Shown piece by piece: positions 1 to 6,541 of a stretch of DNA of 64,000 nt. Made by a program: the position numbers and the translations under genes. The notes under the pieces are model-generated. The model was not told the DNA's origin, searched no databases, and worked only from the letters and a program-made list of their open reading frames with translations. How positions within the stretch are numbered: the stretch's first letter is position 1; each line of letters opens with the position of its first letter. Source of the stretch: Rhodobacter sp. (GTDB lineage Bacteria > Pseudomonadota > Alphaproteobacteria > Rhodobacterales > Rhodobacteraceae); assembly GCA_027490955.1 (NCBI GenBank), contig JAIXXB010000021.1, forward strand, positions 1 to 64,000, in the 5' to 3' direction.

Positions 1-177
1 AGCCGCGCGAAAAAGGTCCAGTGGACCTTTTTCAGCCTCAAACGCGCGAGCACGCCTGCGAGCGCAGGGGGGGCGGCGCGGCCTAGCCGCGCGAAAAAGG
101 TCCAGTGGACCTTTTTCAGCCTCAAACGCGCGAGCACGCCTGCGAGCGCAGGGGGGGCGGCGCGGCCTAGCCGCGCC
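1..177. repeat. 84-bp tandem repeat with two hairpins per unit
   Basis: Two identical 84-bp units (1-84 and 85-168) are followed by the first 8 bases of a third. Each unit carries a perfect inverted repeat with 11-base arms around one central base (10-20/22-32 and 94-104/106-116). A second one spans the unit junction (7-base arms, 76-82/86-92, loop CTA). The A-run before and T-run after the first hairpin would let it act as a bidirectional terminator. The array probably extends left of the window. Nothing in it is convincingly coding. Confidence 0.9.
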
Positions 178-242
178 AATCTACCCTACTCATCTCAATC
201 AAAGCATGTATATTCCATCAAGATATGCAGGAGCCTTCGCAA

Positions 243-800
243 ATGTCGCTACAAGTGGTTTATGTTCTCACAAACCCCGCTATGCCGAACCTTGTTAAAA
301 TTGGAAAAACGGAATTGCAGGATGTGAATTTGCGATTGGGACAGCTATATACAACGGGTGTTCCCTTCCCTTTTGAATTGGCCTTTGCGTGTAAAGTCAC
401 CAATGCCGCTGAGGTGGAGCGCGCTTTGCACAAGGCTTTTGCACCCAATCGCGTTAACCCAAAACGTGAGTTTTTCAGCATTGACGCGGGTCAAGCAATT
501 GCCATCCTTAAACTGCTGCATGTTGATGATGCGACGCAGGAAATTGAGGCTATGGCCAGCGGCGTTTTGCAAGAAGAGGTGCAGGCCGCCAACCAATATA
601 AGGCCCGCAGACCTAATTTGAACTTTGCCGAAATGGGTATCCCTATGGGGTCAGTCCTGCATTTTGTCGAAGGCGATGCAACGGTATCCCTAACATCTGA
701 CAGGAAGGTTTCATTGAATGGCGTGGAGATGTCATTGACGGCAGCAACCCGCGATCTTTTGGGGCTGGATTATAGCGTTTCTCCAAATCCTTATTGGTAG
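243..800 (+). CDS. GIY-YIG superfamily protein, T5orf172/MUG113-like
   Basis: A 185-residue protein with a T5orf172-type GIY-YIG nuclease-like fold in its N-terminal half. The YVL strand is at about residues 7-9, the KIG strand at 19-21, followed by the TGVPFPFEL, ERALHKAF and REFF blocks typical of this family to about residue 80. The C-terminal ~100 residues are not recognised. ATG 243 is chosen because AGGAG (229-233) sits nine bases upstream; an upstream ATG at 225 has no ribosome site. Family members occur in phage and accessory DNA, mostly without known function, so nuclease activity is an inference. It stands alone between the tandem repeat and the 3' end of dnaE2. Confidence 0.75.
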   Translation: MSLQVVYVLTNPAMPNLVKIGKTELQDVNLRLGQLYTTGVPFPFELAFACKVTNAAEVERALHKAFAPNRVNPKREFFSIDAGQAIAILKLLHVDDATQEIEAMASGVLQEEVQAANQYKARRPNLNFAEMGIPMGSVLHFVEGDATVSLTSDRKVSLNGVEMSLTAATRDLLGLDYSVSPNPYW

Positions 801-902
801 TTTGAGGGTAAGTCATTGCGGGATATCTATGACGAAACCTATGTTGACGAGGCTTGAGGCGCTCTCATGCGCGATCAACCTAAATTGATAGTGCATTCCA
901 AA

Positions 903-1081
903 CTCTCCCCACTCCCACCACAGGCCCGCGCGCTCCCTCGGGCGGGCGCTCCCCAGAAGTTCTGCGCGCTTTATGGCTCCGTTCCCCCTACGCCCGTTCT
1001 AGGCACGAACGGCAGAGTGCGCCCTCCCGGGGGGAGGGAGGGCGCGGGCCGGCGGCGCTGCGCGCCTTGATTCCGGCCCAA
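903..1081 (-). repeat. ~180-bp GC-rich hairpin repeat, copy 1
   Basis: This segment is homologous, in inverted orientation, to 3983-4162. The two ends are nearly identical between copies; about 35 bases in the middle differ. It can form a 10-bp stem GCGCCCTCCC/GGGAGGGCGC and a 6-bp stem CCGTTC/GAACGG (994-999 with 1007-1012 on the plus strand). The last ~37 codons of the dnaE2 frame lie inside it and end at a stop at 971-973. Confidence 0.85.
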
Positions 1082-3865
1082 GTCAGCCCCCATCAAATAC
1101 GGCCTAAGTATCGCCATCGGATGGCTCCTCAGCGTCAGGCGCATGGCGATATAATCCTCTACCACCGCCTCGCCCTCACTCATCTGCGCGAACACGATAT
1201 GCGGCTCGGCCACCACTTCGCCGTCCAAATCCTGCGCGAACAGGGGCAGGGGGGCATCGCCTGAAATGGCCTTGGCCGCCCATAGGGCCGCGCGGCGCGT
1301 CAGGCCCAATGCGGCGAAACAATCCGCCTCGGCCAGACGGGCAATCACCGCCGCCCCCACCCCCGCGCGCCGCCAGACATCGCCCACCTCGGCATAGCCA
1401 TTGCCGCGCGCCGCAGCGATCCATTGCGCCTCCTCCTCGCCCATGCCTTTGATCTGGCGAAAGCCAAGGCGCAGGGCCAGACCCTCGGGGCGTTCCTCCA
1501 TCGTGCAATCCCAATGGCTGGCGTTGATGCAGGGGGGCAAGACCTGCACCCCATGCGCGCGCGCATCGCGCACAATCTGGGCAGGCGCATAAAACCCCAT
1601 CGGTTGGCTGTTGAGCAGGGCGCAGGCGAATATCCCCGGATGATGCCGTTTGATCCACGCGCTGGCATAGACCAGAAAGGCGAAACTGGCCGCATGGCTT
1701 TCGGGAAAGCCATATGACCCGAACCCTTCGATCTGCGCAAAACACCGCGCGGCGAAATCAGGCTCATAGCCATTCGCTTGCATCCCCGCCAGAAACCTTT
1801 CCTGAAACTCGGACACAGACCCATGTTTCTTGAACGTGGCCAGCGAACGGCGCAACCGATCTGCCTCGTCAGGCGTAAACCCCGCGCCGATGATGGCAAT
1901 CTGCATCGCCTGTTCCTGAAACAGCGGCACGCCCAGCGTTTTGCCCAAAACAGCGCCAAGGGCATCGGATGGAAAACTCACCTGTTCCTGCCCGTTCCTG
2001 CGCCGCAAATAGGGATGCACCATATCGCCCTGAATGGGCCCAGGCCGAATGATGGCCACCTGTATCACCAGATCATAAAAGCAGCGCGGCCGCATACGGG
2101 GCAGAAAGTTCATCTGCGCGCGGCTTTCCACCTGAAACACCCCCAAACTATCGGCGCGGGTCAGCATTTCATAGGTCGCAGGGTCTTCGGGCGGCAGGGT
2201 GGCAAGGGTAAACCGCCCCGCCCCGTGCTTATCCATCAAATCAAAGGCGCGGCGGATGCAGGACAGCATCCCCAGCGCCAGAATATCCACCTTAAGAATA
2301 CCCAAACTGTCGATATCATCCTTGTCCCAGCATATGACAGTGCGATCCTCCATCGCGGCGTTTTCCACGGGAACCAGCTCGTCCAAACGCCCTTCAGTGA
2401 TGATAAACCCGCCGACATGCTGCGAGAGGTGGCGCGGGAAACCTTGGATTTCCTCGATCAATTCCATCGTCAGGCGCAGACGTGCATCGCTGGGGTCAAG
2501 GCCGATTTCGCGCAGCCGCGCCTCCTCCATCCCCTTGATCCGCCCAAAGCCCCAAATCTGGCTGGACATGGCCGACAAAGTATCCTCGGACAGGCCCATC
2601 ACCCGCCCCACCTCGCGCACGGCGCGTTTGCCGCGATAGTGGATGACCGTGGCGCACAGCCCCGCGCGGTGGCGGCCATAGCGGGTGTAGATGTGCTGGA
2701 TCACCTCTTCGCGGCGTTCATGTTCAAAATCTACGTCAATATCGGGCGGCTCGTCCCGCGCCTCTGATATAAACCTTTCAAACACCATCGTGCCGATTTC
2801 TGGGGATACGGACGTGACCCCCAGCGCGTAACACACCACCGAATTGGCCGCAGACCCCCGCCCTTGGCACAGAATGCCACGTTCGCGGGCAAAGGCGACA
2901 ATGTCGTGCACAGTTAGGAAATAGGGCTCGTATCCCATTTTGTGGATCAGCTTTAACTCATGCGCCACTTGGGCGCGGGCCTTATCTGGCACGCCGTCAG
3001 GGTAGCGCCAATTGAGGCCCGCTTCGGTCAGCCGCGCAAGGCGGGCAGGGGCAGATTCGCCATCCGTCAATTCTGACGGGTATTCATAGCGCAGCTCGTC
3101 CAGTGAAAAGGTCAGGCTTTCGGCCAGCGCCCCCGCGCGGTCAACCGCCCCCTCATGATGGGCAAACAGGCGGCGCATTTCGGTATCAGACCGCAGGCGC
3201 TGTTCGGCATTGGGCAGGGCGCGGCGGCCAAGCTGTTCGATGCGAACGCCCAGCCGAATGGCGGTGAGGACATCGGCCAATTTGCGCCGCGCGCCGTGGT
3301 GCATCAGCGGGGCCGCGCTGGCGATGGTGGGGATGCCCAAGCTCGCGGCCAGCGCCTCGGCCTTGGCAAAGCGGGGCCCGTCCTGCCCGTCATAGCGCGG
3401 GGCCATCATCAGGTGGCAATGGGGCGATGCCGCAATCAACGCCCGTGCCGCCCCCTGCCACGCAGGGCCACGCGCGGGGTGAATGAGAAAGGCCATATCC
3501 CCCGCCCAAAGGGTCAAATCGGGTAGGTGCAGCAGACACTCCCCCTTCCCCACCCGCCTGCGCCCAAGGGTCAAAAGGCGGCACAGATTGCCCCAACCCT
3601 TGCGACCCTGCGGCAGGGCGGTGGCGGTAAACCCATCCGTCAGCACAATCTTCGCCGCTGGGATCAGGCGGATGCGCGGGCCATTGTCCCGCCCAATCTC
3701 CCGCGCCTTCGTATGCGCCCGCACAATGCCAGCGACCGAGTTCACATCCGCCACCGCCACCGCCCCCATCCCCATCTCACCCGCGCGCATGACGTATTCT
3801 TCGGGATGCGAGGCCCCCGTCAGAAAAGTAAAGTTTGATGTGATGGACAGCTCGCAAAAGGGCAT
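971..3865 (-). CDS. dnaE2: Error-prone DNA polymerase DnaE2, C-terminus replaced by repeat sequence
   Basis: An SOS-type C-family polymerase used in mutagenic translesion synthesis, usually with ImuA and ImuB. It has an inactive-type PHP region (SNFTFLTGASHPEEYV near the start), the catalytic aspartate block PPDIDVDF and a helix-hairpin-helix (QIKGMGEEEA). About 964 residues from ATG 3865, which matches the usual N-terminus; longer starts would overlap the LexA box at 3900-3914. Homologues run on ~100 or more residues into an OB-fold nucleic-acid-binding domain. Here homology ends near LRPYLMGADLG, and an arginine/proline-rich tail encoded by the 903-1081 repeat follows. No imuA or imuB lies nearby. 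The core polymerase looks intact, but function without the OB-fold is uncertain. Confidence 0.88.
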   Translation of the reverse strand: MPFCELSITSNFTFLTGASHPEEYVMRAGEMGMGAVAVADVNSVAGIVRAHTKAREIGRDNGPRIRLIPAAKIVLTDGFTATALPQGRKGWGNLCRLLTLGRRRVGKGECLLHLPDLTLWAGDMAFLIHPARGPAWQGAARALIAASPHCHLMMAPRYDGQDGPRFAKAEALAASLGIPTIASAAPLMHHGARRKLADVLTAIRLGVRIEQLGRRALPNAEQRLRSDTEMRRLFAHHEGAVDRAGALAESLTFSLDELRYEYPSELTDGESAPARLARLTEAGLNWRYPDGVPDKARAQVAHELKLIHKMGYEPYFLTVHDIVAFARERGILCQGRGSAANSVVCYALGVTSVSPEIGTMVFERFISEARDEPPDIDVDFEHERREEVIQHIYTRYGRHRAGLCATVIHYRGKRAVREVGRVMGLSEDTLSAMSSQIWGFGRIKGMEEARLREIGLDPSDARLRLTMELIEEIQGFPRHLSQHVGGFIITEGRLDELVPVENAAMEDRTVICWDKDDIDSLGILKVDILALGMLSCIRRAFDLMDKHGAGRFTLATLPPEDPATYEMLTRADSLGVFQVESRAQMNFLPRMRPRCFYDLVIQVAIIRPGPIQGDMVHPYLRRRNGQEQVSFPSDALGAVLGKTLGVPLFQEQAMQIAIIGAGFTPDEADRLRRSLATFKKHGSVSEFQERFLAGMQANGYEPDFAARCFAQIEGFGSYGFPESHAASFAFLVYASAWIKRHHPGIFACALLNSQPMGFYAPAQIVRDARAHGVQVLPPCINASHWDCTMEERPEGLALRLGFRQIKGMGEEEAQWIAAARGNGYAEVGDVWRRAGVGAAVIARLAEADCFAALGLTRRAALWAAKAISGDAPLPLFAQDLDGEVVAEPHIVFAQMSEGEAVVEDYIAMRLTLRSHPMAILRPYLMGADLGRNQGAQRRRPAPSLPPGGRTLPFVPRTGVGGTEP

Positions 3866-3899
3866 GGGGGTATTGGGGGGGTATGGGGGAATCATGTTA

Positions 3900-3914
3900 G
3901 AACAAAGTGTGAAC
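3900..3914 (-). promoter_or_regulatory. LexA (SOS) box before dnaE2
   Basis: On the coding strand the sequence is GTTC, seven bases, GTTC. This is the direct-repeat operator known for LexA in alphaproteobacteria. It lies about 35 bases before the chosen ATG, where repressor binding would block transcription, and it fits the known DNA-damage induction of dnaE2. Confidence 0.8.
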
Positions 3915-3982
3915 ATGATAGCGCAGGATGGGGGGGATTGGTAGGGTGGGGGTGTTGTCCAAAATGCCCACTCAATTCCCTA

Positions 3983-4162
3983 TTGGGCCGGAATCAAGGC
4001 GCGCAGCGCCGCTGGCCCGCGCCCTCCCTCTCGCACGGGAGGGCGCACTCTGCCGCCAACGCGTAGAACTGGCGGCGGGGGGCCTGCACCATAAAGCGCG
4101 CAGAACTTCTGGGGAGCGCCCGCCCGAGGGAGTGCGCGGCCCTGTGGTGGGGGTGTGGAAAG
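3983..4162 (+). repeat. ~180-bp GC-rich hairpin repeat, copy 2
   Basis: Inverted copy of 903-1081 on the far side of dnaE2. It shares both ends and the 10-bp stem GCGCCCTCCC/GGGAGGGCGC. Its variable middle forms GCCGCCA/TGGCGGC (4052-4058 with 4070-4076), at the place where copy 1 forms a stem of different sequence. No reading frame in it looks coding. Confidence 0.85.
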
Positions 4163-4178
4163 GACAGCGAGGAGCGAG

Positions 4179-4249
4179 TAGGGTGCGTGATTCACGCACC
4201 AATTGGACAGGCCCGCGAGAGGGGATGGTGCGCGGCTGCACGCACCCTA
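4179..4249 (+). mobile_element. MITE-like element A with 11-bp terminal inverted repeats
   Basis: A 71-bp segment begins TAGGGTGCGTG and ends with its exact complement CACGCACCCTA. It contains a further perfect inverted repeat with 9-base arms (GGTGCGTGA, one base, TCACGCACC; 4182-4200). A diverged inverted copy lies at 5131-5197, with homology extending about six bases beyond one end. It has no coding capacity, so any mobility would have needed a transposase from elsewhere; none is visible here. Confidence 0.6.
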
Positions 4250-4289
4250 TGGTTCCCTGCCCTGAACCCAATCATCAGTTGCGAAAAAC

Positions 4290-4421
4290 CACACGGTCAT
4301 TATCATCGCCCACAGGCCGCCCGCCATTCGCGGCGCGGATCGGATTATTGTGATGGATCAGGGGCGGGTGGTTTCGCGCGGAACGCATGAGGCGCTGATG
4401 GCCGCGCGCGGGGTTTATTGA
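4290..4421 (+). pseudogene. Remnant of an ABC exporter ATP-binding domain (last ~43 codons)
   Basis: An open frame ending at TGA 4419-4421 encodes the typical end of an ABC transporter ATPase: TVIIIAHR with the H-loop histidine, then ADRIIVMDQGRVV and GTHEALMAARGVY. The Walker A, signature and Walker B regions are missing, and upstream sequence is repeat material. It is therefore a decayed 3' fragment, probably cut when the repeats arrived. GC-rich codon use matches core genes rather than the AT-rich genes that follow. Confidence 0.8.
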
Positions 4422-4453
4422 GGGTTGAATTGGGATGGGTGAGGGGAGTTTCA

Positions 4454-5001
4454 ATGTCGGTTTATGAGGTTATATCTCGATATAAGTATCGGCAGAAAAT
4501 CTTTTTTTGACATTCCTGATCTTATTATTGTCTTTATCTTTGCCGCTTAAGGCCTACGTCCAGGCAAACAAATATATGTTGGCGGGAACTACTGTCCATT
4601 GGGGTGTGGCCGTCTCTTGGTTTATCCAAGATAAAAACGGAGTTGATAATTTCAAAAAAACTATGGATGAAAGCGAAAATGAAAGTCTGTTGAGAGCACT
4701 CAAAAAATTTAACGATGCTATACTTTTTGTTATTCATCCAGACGTTATAGAAAGTGGTAGAATTGATCCGGAAATAGCCACGTTCGCAACTGAAAGTCAG
4801 TTGATCCAGATTCAAGGTAAACTTGTTGGCTTTCCAAATTGCAGTTTTCAACAAATTACGCTTGGTTCAGATAAAGGCAACAGTAACGTTTTTATTGTTT
4901 TTATTTTTGGTTATCATGACAATGGAATATGGCCGACTGAAATAGTGAAATCGTGTATTGAGCGGGTGCGCGTGGCCGCCCTGCAATCTGGAGAAAATTA
5001 A
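4454..5001 (+). pseudogene. Membrane-anchored protein of unknown function, frameshifted at a poly-T run
   Basis: ATG 4454 has a strong ribosome site (GAGGGGAG, 4441-4448, five-base spacing) and encodes a basic start MSVYEVISRYKYRQKIFF before TGA at 4508. One extra base in the seven-T run (4502-4508), or a slip there, joins it to the long frame from 4507 to 5001. That frame starts with a hydrophobic segment LTFLILLLSLSLPLK and continues ~145 residues. The joined ~182-residue product would be an N-terminally anchored membrane protein. Alone, the downstream frame has only a TTG start without a ribosome site. AT-rich codon use differs from the core genes. The family is not recognised, and it could be a pseudogene or a slippage-controlled gene. 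Confidence 0.55.
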
Positions 5002-5290
5002 TGGGCTGGAAAGAATTGACGTATTCTGAAATTCGGATCACGACTGGGTTGCCTCCATTGAACGACGGGGGACCATATATCGCCGCATCTAAGTCGGTGA
5101 CCGCATGGTCGGTTAATCTTTCATCAAGCGTAGGCTGCGTGTAGCCGCGCACCATTCTTCAAAAACGCGCTCCATGGTGCGTGATTCACGCACCCTACTC
5201 GCTGGAGGGCCATATAAAATAAGCGATACATGGACAGGAGCCTTTGAAGGCCGCATTCGCGTAAACCCTTTTGAAAGCACCTTCAAATGA
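5001..5290 (+). pseudogene. Small gene split by MITE-like element B
   Basis: ATG 5001 overlaps the previous stop (TAATG), suggesting translational coupling. The frame runs 43 codons as native sequence (MGWKELTYSEIRITTG and onward) and then enters element B, stopping at 5142-5144 after 47 codons. Past the element another frame continues with GGPYKISDTWTGAFEGRIRV to a stop at 5288-5290. Deleting 68 bases (5131-5198) joins both parts into one open frame of 73 codons. The reconstructed protein is not recognised. It sits between two putative membrane proteins that may have formed an operon with it. Confidence 0.5.
5131..5197 (-). mobile_element. MITE-like element B, inverted copy of element A
   Basis: A 67-bp segment bounded by TAGGCTGCGTG and CACGCACCCTA, one mismatch from perfect terminal inverted repeats. 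Read on the minus strand it aligns along its length with 4179-4249. Both copies share the GGTGCGTGA/TCACGCACC hairpin (5176-5194). It interrupts a small reading frame. Confidence 0.6.
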
Positions 5291-5297
5291 ATCGAAA

Positions 5298-5825
5298 ATG
5301 ACCACCCCTGTGAAATACACCATTTCTCAACGTATCGGCCAAATCTTGGCCGCCCTTTCCCTTTCCCTCTTTTTCATTTCATTGATACCCGCCCTTTGGG
5401 TATTCATAGCCTTTAATACCAAGTATCGATCCTGCGTTCAGCTTCCAAATGGCTTGAATCTTGGATACGAGGCGGTTTTTGATTTAAGCAGCCCTTACTT
5501 TAAACCAATCGCCGTTCCAAAATACCCTGATGGCACGCCCCTGATCCGCAAGCAGACATGGGCCATTTATATCACCGAAACTACCCTTTACGGGTCAACC
5601 ATGAATCCAGATGATACCGAACATAGGTTCGCTTGGCGCGCAGATACGGGCCTTGTTCTTCAAAAGACGGATTCAAAACACTATGACAGACTCATTGCCG
5701 AAGCTGGGCCAGCCAATAAAGACATTGGCGCAGGTCAAATCGGTGCTGGTGCGGCACTTAATCGCTTGCTTGAACAAAAACAATCCAACGTTCAAAAATG
5801 TCCAACTGCCCTGATAACGTGGTAA
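5298..5825 (+). CDS. Single-pass membrane protein of unknown function
   Basis: A 175-residue protein with one transmembrane segment near residues 15-38 (ILAALSLSLFFISLIPALWV) and then an extracytoplasmic domain of about 135 residues with two cysteines. ATG 5298 follows the previous stop by seven bases; a TTG nine codons upstream is less likely. Base composition is poorer in GC than the core genes. No family was recognised. Position suggests it was the last gene of a three-gene AT-rich unit (4454-5825), and both upstream members now look damaged. The first and third genes share the layout of N-terminal anchor plus outside domain. Confidence 0.6.
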   Translation: MTTPVKYTISQRIGQILAALSLSLFFISLIPALWVFIAFNTKYRSCVQLPNGLNLGYEAVFDLSSPYFKPIAVPKYPDGTPLIRKQTWAIYITETTLYGSTMNPDDTEHRFAWRADTGLVLQKTDSKHYDRLIAEAGPANKDIGAGQIGAGAALNRLLEQKQSNVQKCPTALITW

Positions 5826-5852
5826 GGCGGGGATAACGATTTTTACCCCGCC
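5826..5852. terminator. Terminator between convergent genes
   Basis: GGCGGGG (5826-5832) and CCCCGCC (5846-5852) form a 7-bp GC stem around a 13-base loop. It lies exactly between the stop codons of the convergent genes ending at 5825 and 5843. The T-run lies in the loop rather than after the stem, so efficiency is uncertain. Confidence 0.5.
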
Positions 5853-6298
5853 ACTTCCTCCACAGGCGCCGCCGCAATCGCGGCTTCCAGATCGACCGCC
5901 TGTTCGCAATCCCCGCACAAATCCTTTAGCTTGGCCAAATTGGCCTTGGCCTCGTCCAGACGTTTCAATTCCACAAACATCTCGCCCTGATACTCCAGCG
6001 CGCCCAGATGGTTGGGGTCTAGTTTCAGCGCTGTCTCATAGGCTTCCAGCGCGGGGCCAGCCAGTTTCATGTTGCGGCTCGCGTATCCGAACAGGTTCCA
6101 GACATCGGCATTGTCAGGCTCTGATACCGTCAGCACCGCAAGCAACCGCTGGGCGGTGGGAAAATCGCCCGCGTCAATGGCTGCCTGCGCCTCGGCAAAT
6201 GTTGGCACTGCCTCGGTCTCGGGCGTGGCCGTGTCGGCCGCCCATGCTCCGCTGGCCACCAAAACCAACATCGCCGCCCATGTTACCGCTGCTTTCAT
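5843..6298 (-). CDS. Secreted tetratricopeptide-repeat protein
   Basis: A 151-residue protein with a Sec signal peptide (cleavage expected after AWA, about residue 20), so periplasmic. TPR-like helices cover about residues 32-115 (AQAAIDAGDFPTAQRLL, then GPALEAYETALKLDPNHLGA). A CxxC pair (CGDC) lies near residue 128. TPR domains bind protein partners; this partner is unknown. The start is supported by TAGGAGG upstream. It is divergent from meaB, and the shared 243-bp region contains the TTTGCAAT repeats. Confidence 0.8.
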   Translation of the reverse strand: MKAAVTWAAMLVLVASGAWAADTATPETEAVPTFAEAQAAIDAGDFPTAQRLLAVLTVSEPDNADVWNLFGYASRNMKLAGPALEAYETALKLDPNHLGALEYQGEMFVELKRLDEAKANLAKLKDLCGDCEQAVDLEAAIAAAPVEEVAG

Positions 6299-6345
6299 CG
6301 CGCCCTCCTAAACTTTGTTTATCCCAGCATAACACCGCGCGCGCC

Positions 6346-6417
6346 AATGCAAAAGCCTCGCCACTGCCATACAGATGCCATACGTTTGCAATACGCATGC
6401 CATACGTTTGCAATACG
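6346..6417 (+). promoter_or_regulatory. Tandem TTTGCAAT operator before meaB
   Basis: A 21-base unit (ATGCCATACGTTTGCAATACG) occurs twice at 6375-6395 and 6397-6417, giving TTTGCAAT cores at 6385-6392 and 6407-6414 with a 22-base period. A related inverted core, AATGCAAA, lies at 6346-6353. From memory, the Rhodobacter short-chain acyl-CoA regulator PccR (ScfR family) binds paired TTTGCAAA-like motifs at propionyl-CoA genes. MeaB works in that pathway, so an ScfR-type site is a reasonable inference. Confidence 0.55.
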
Positions 6418-6541
6418 GCTGCTTGCCCAGCAAAACGGGCCAAAACCCGCCCCCATCATTTTCCTGTGATCGCATTCTGCGGGGTTTGGGCCACTGGATA
6501 TTGCCGCCACAATCGGGCAGAACATCCGCAAAGGAGCCTTC

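Noticed and set aside
1..177. CRISPR array
   Set aside because: The two units are identical over 84 bases including where spacers would be, so this is a tandem repeat.
830..889. Short ORF after the GIY-YIG gene (MTKPMLTRLEALS...)
   Set aside because: Only 19 codons long and next to repeat copy 1. It could be the start of a gene cut by the repeat, but there is too little to support a call.
1778..2767. 329-codon ORF antisense to dnaE2
   Set aside because: It lies wholly within conserved polymerase coding sequence. Its protein is rich in Pro, His and Gln with no family pattern, typical of GC-rich shadow frames.
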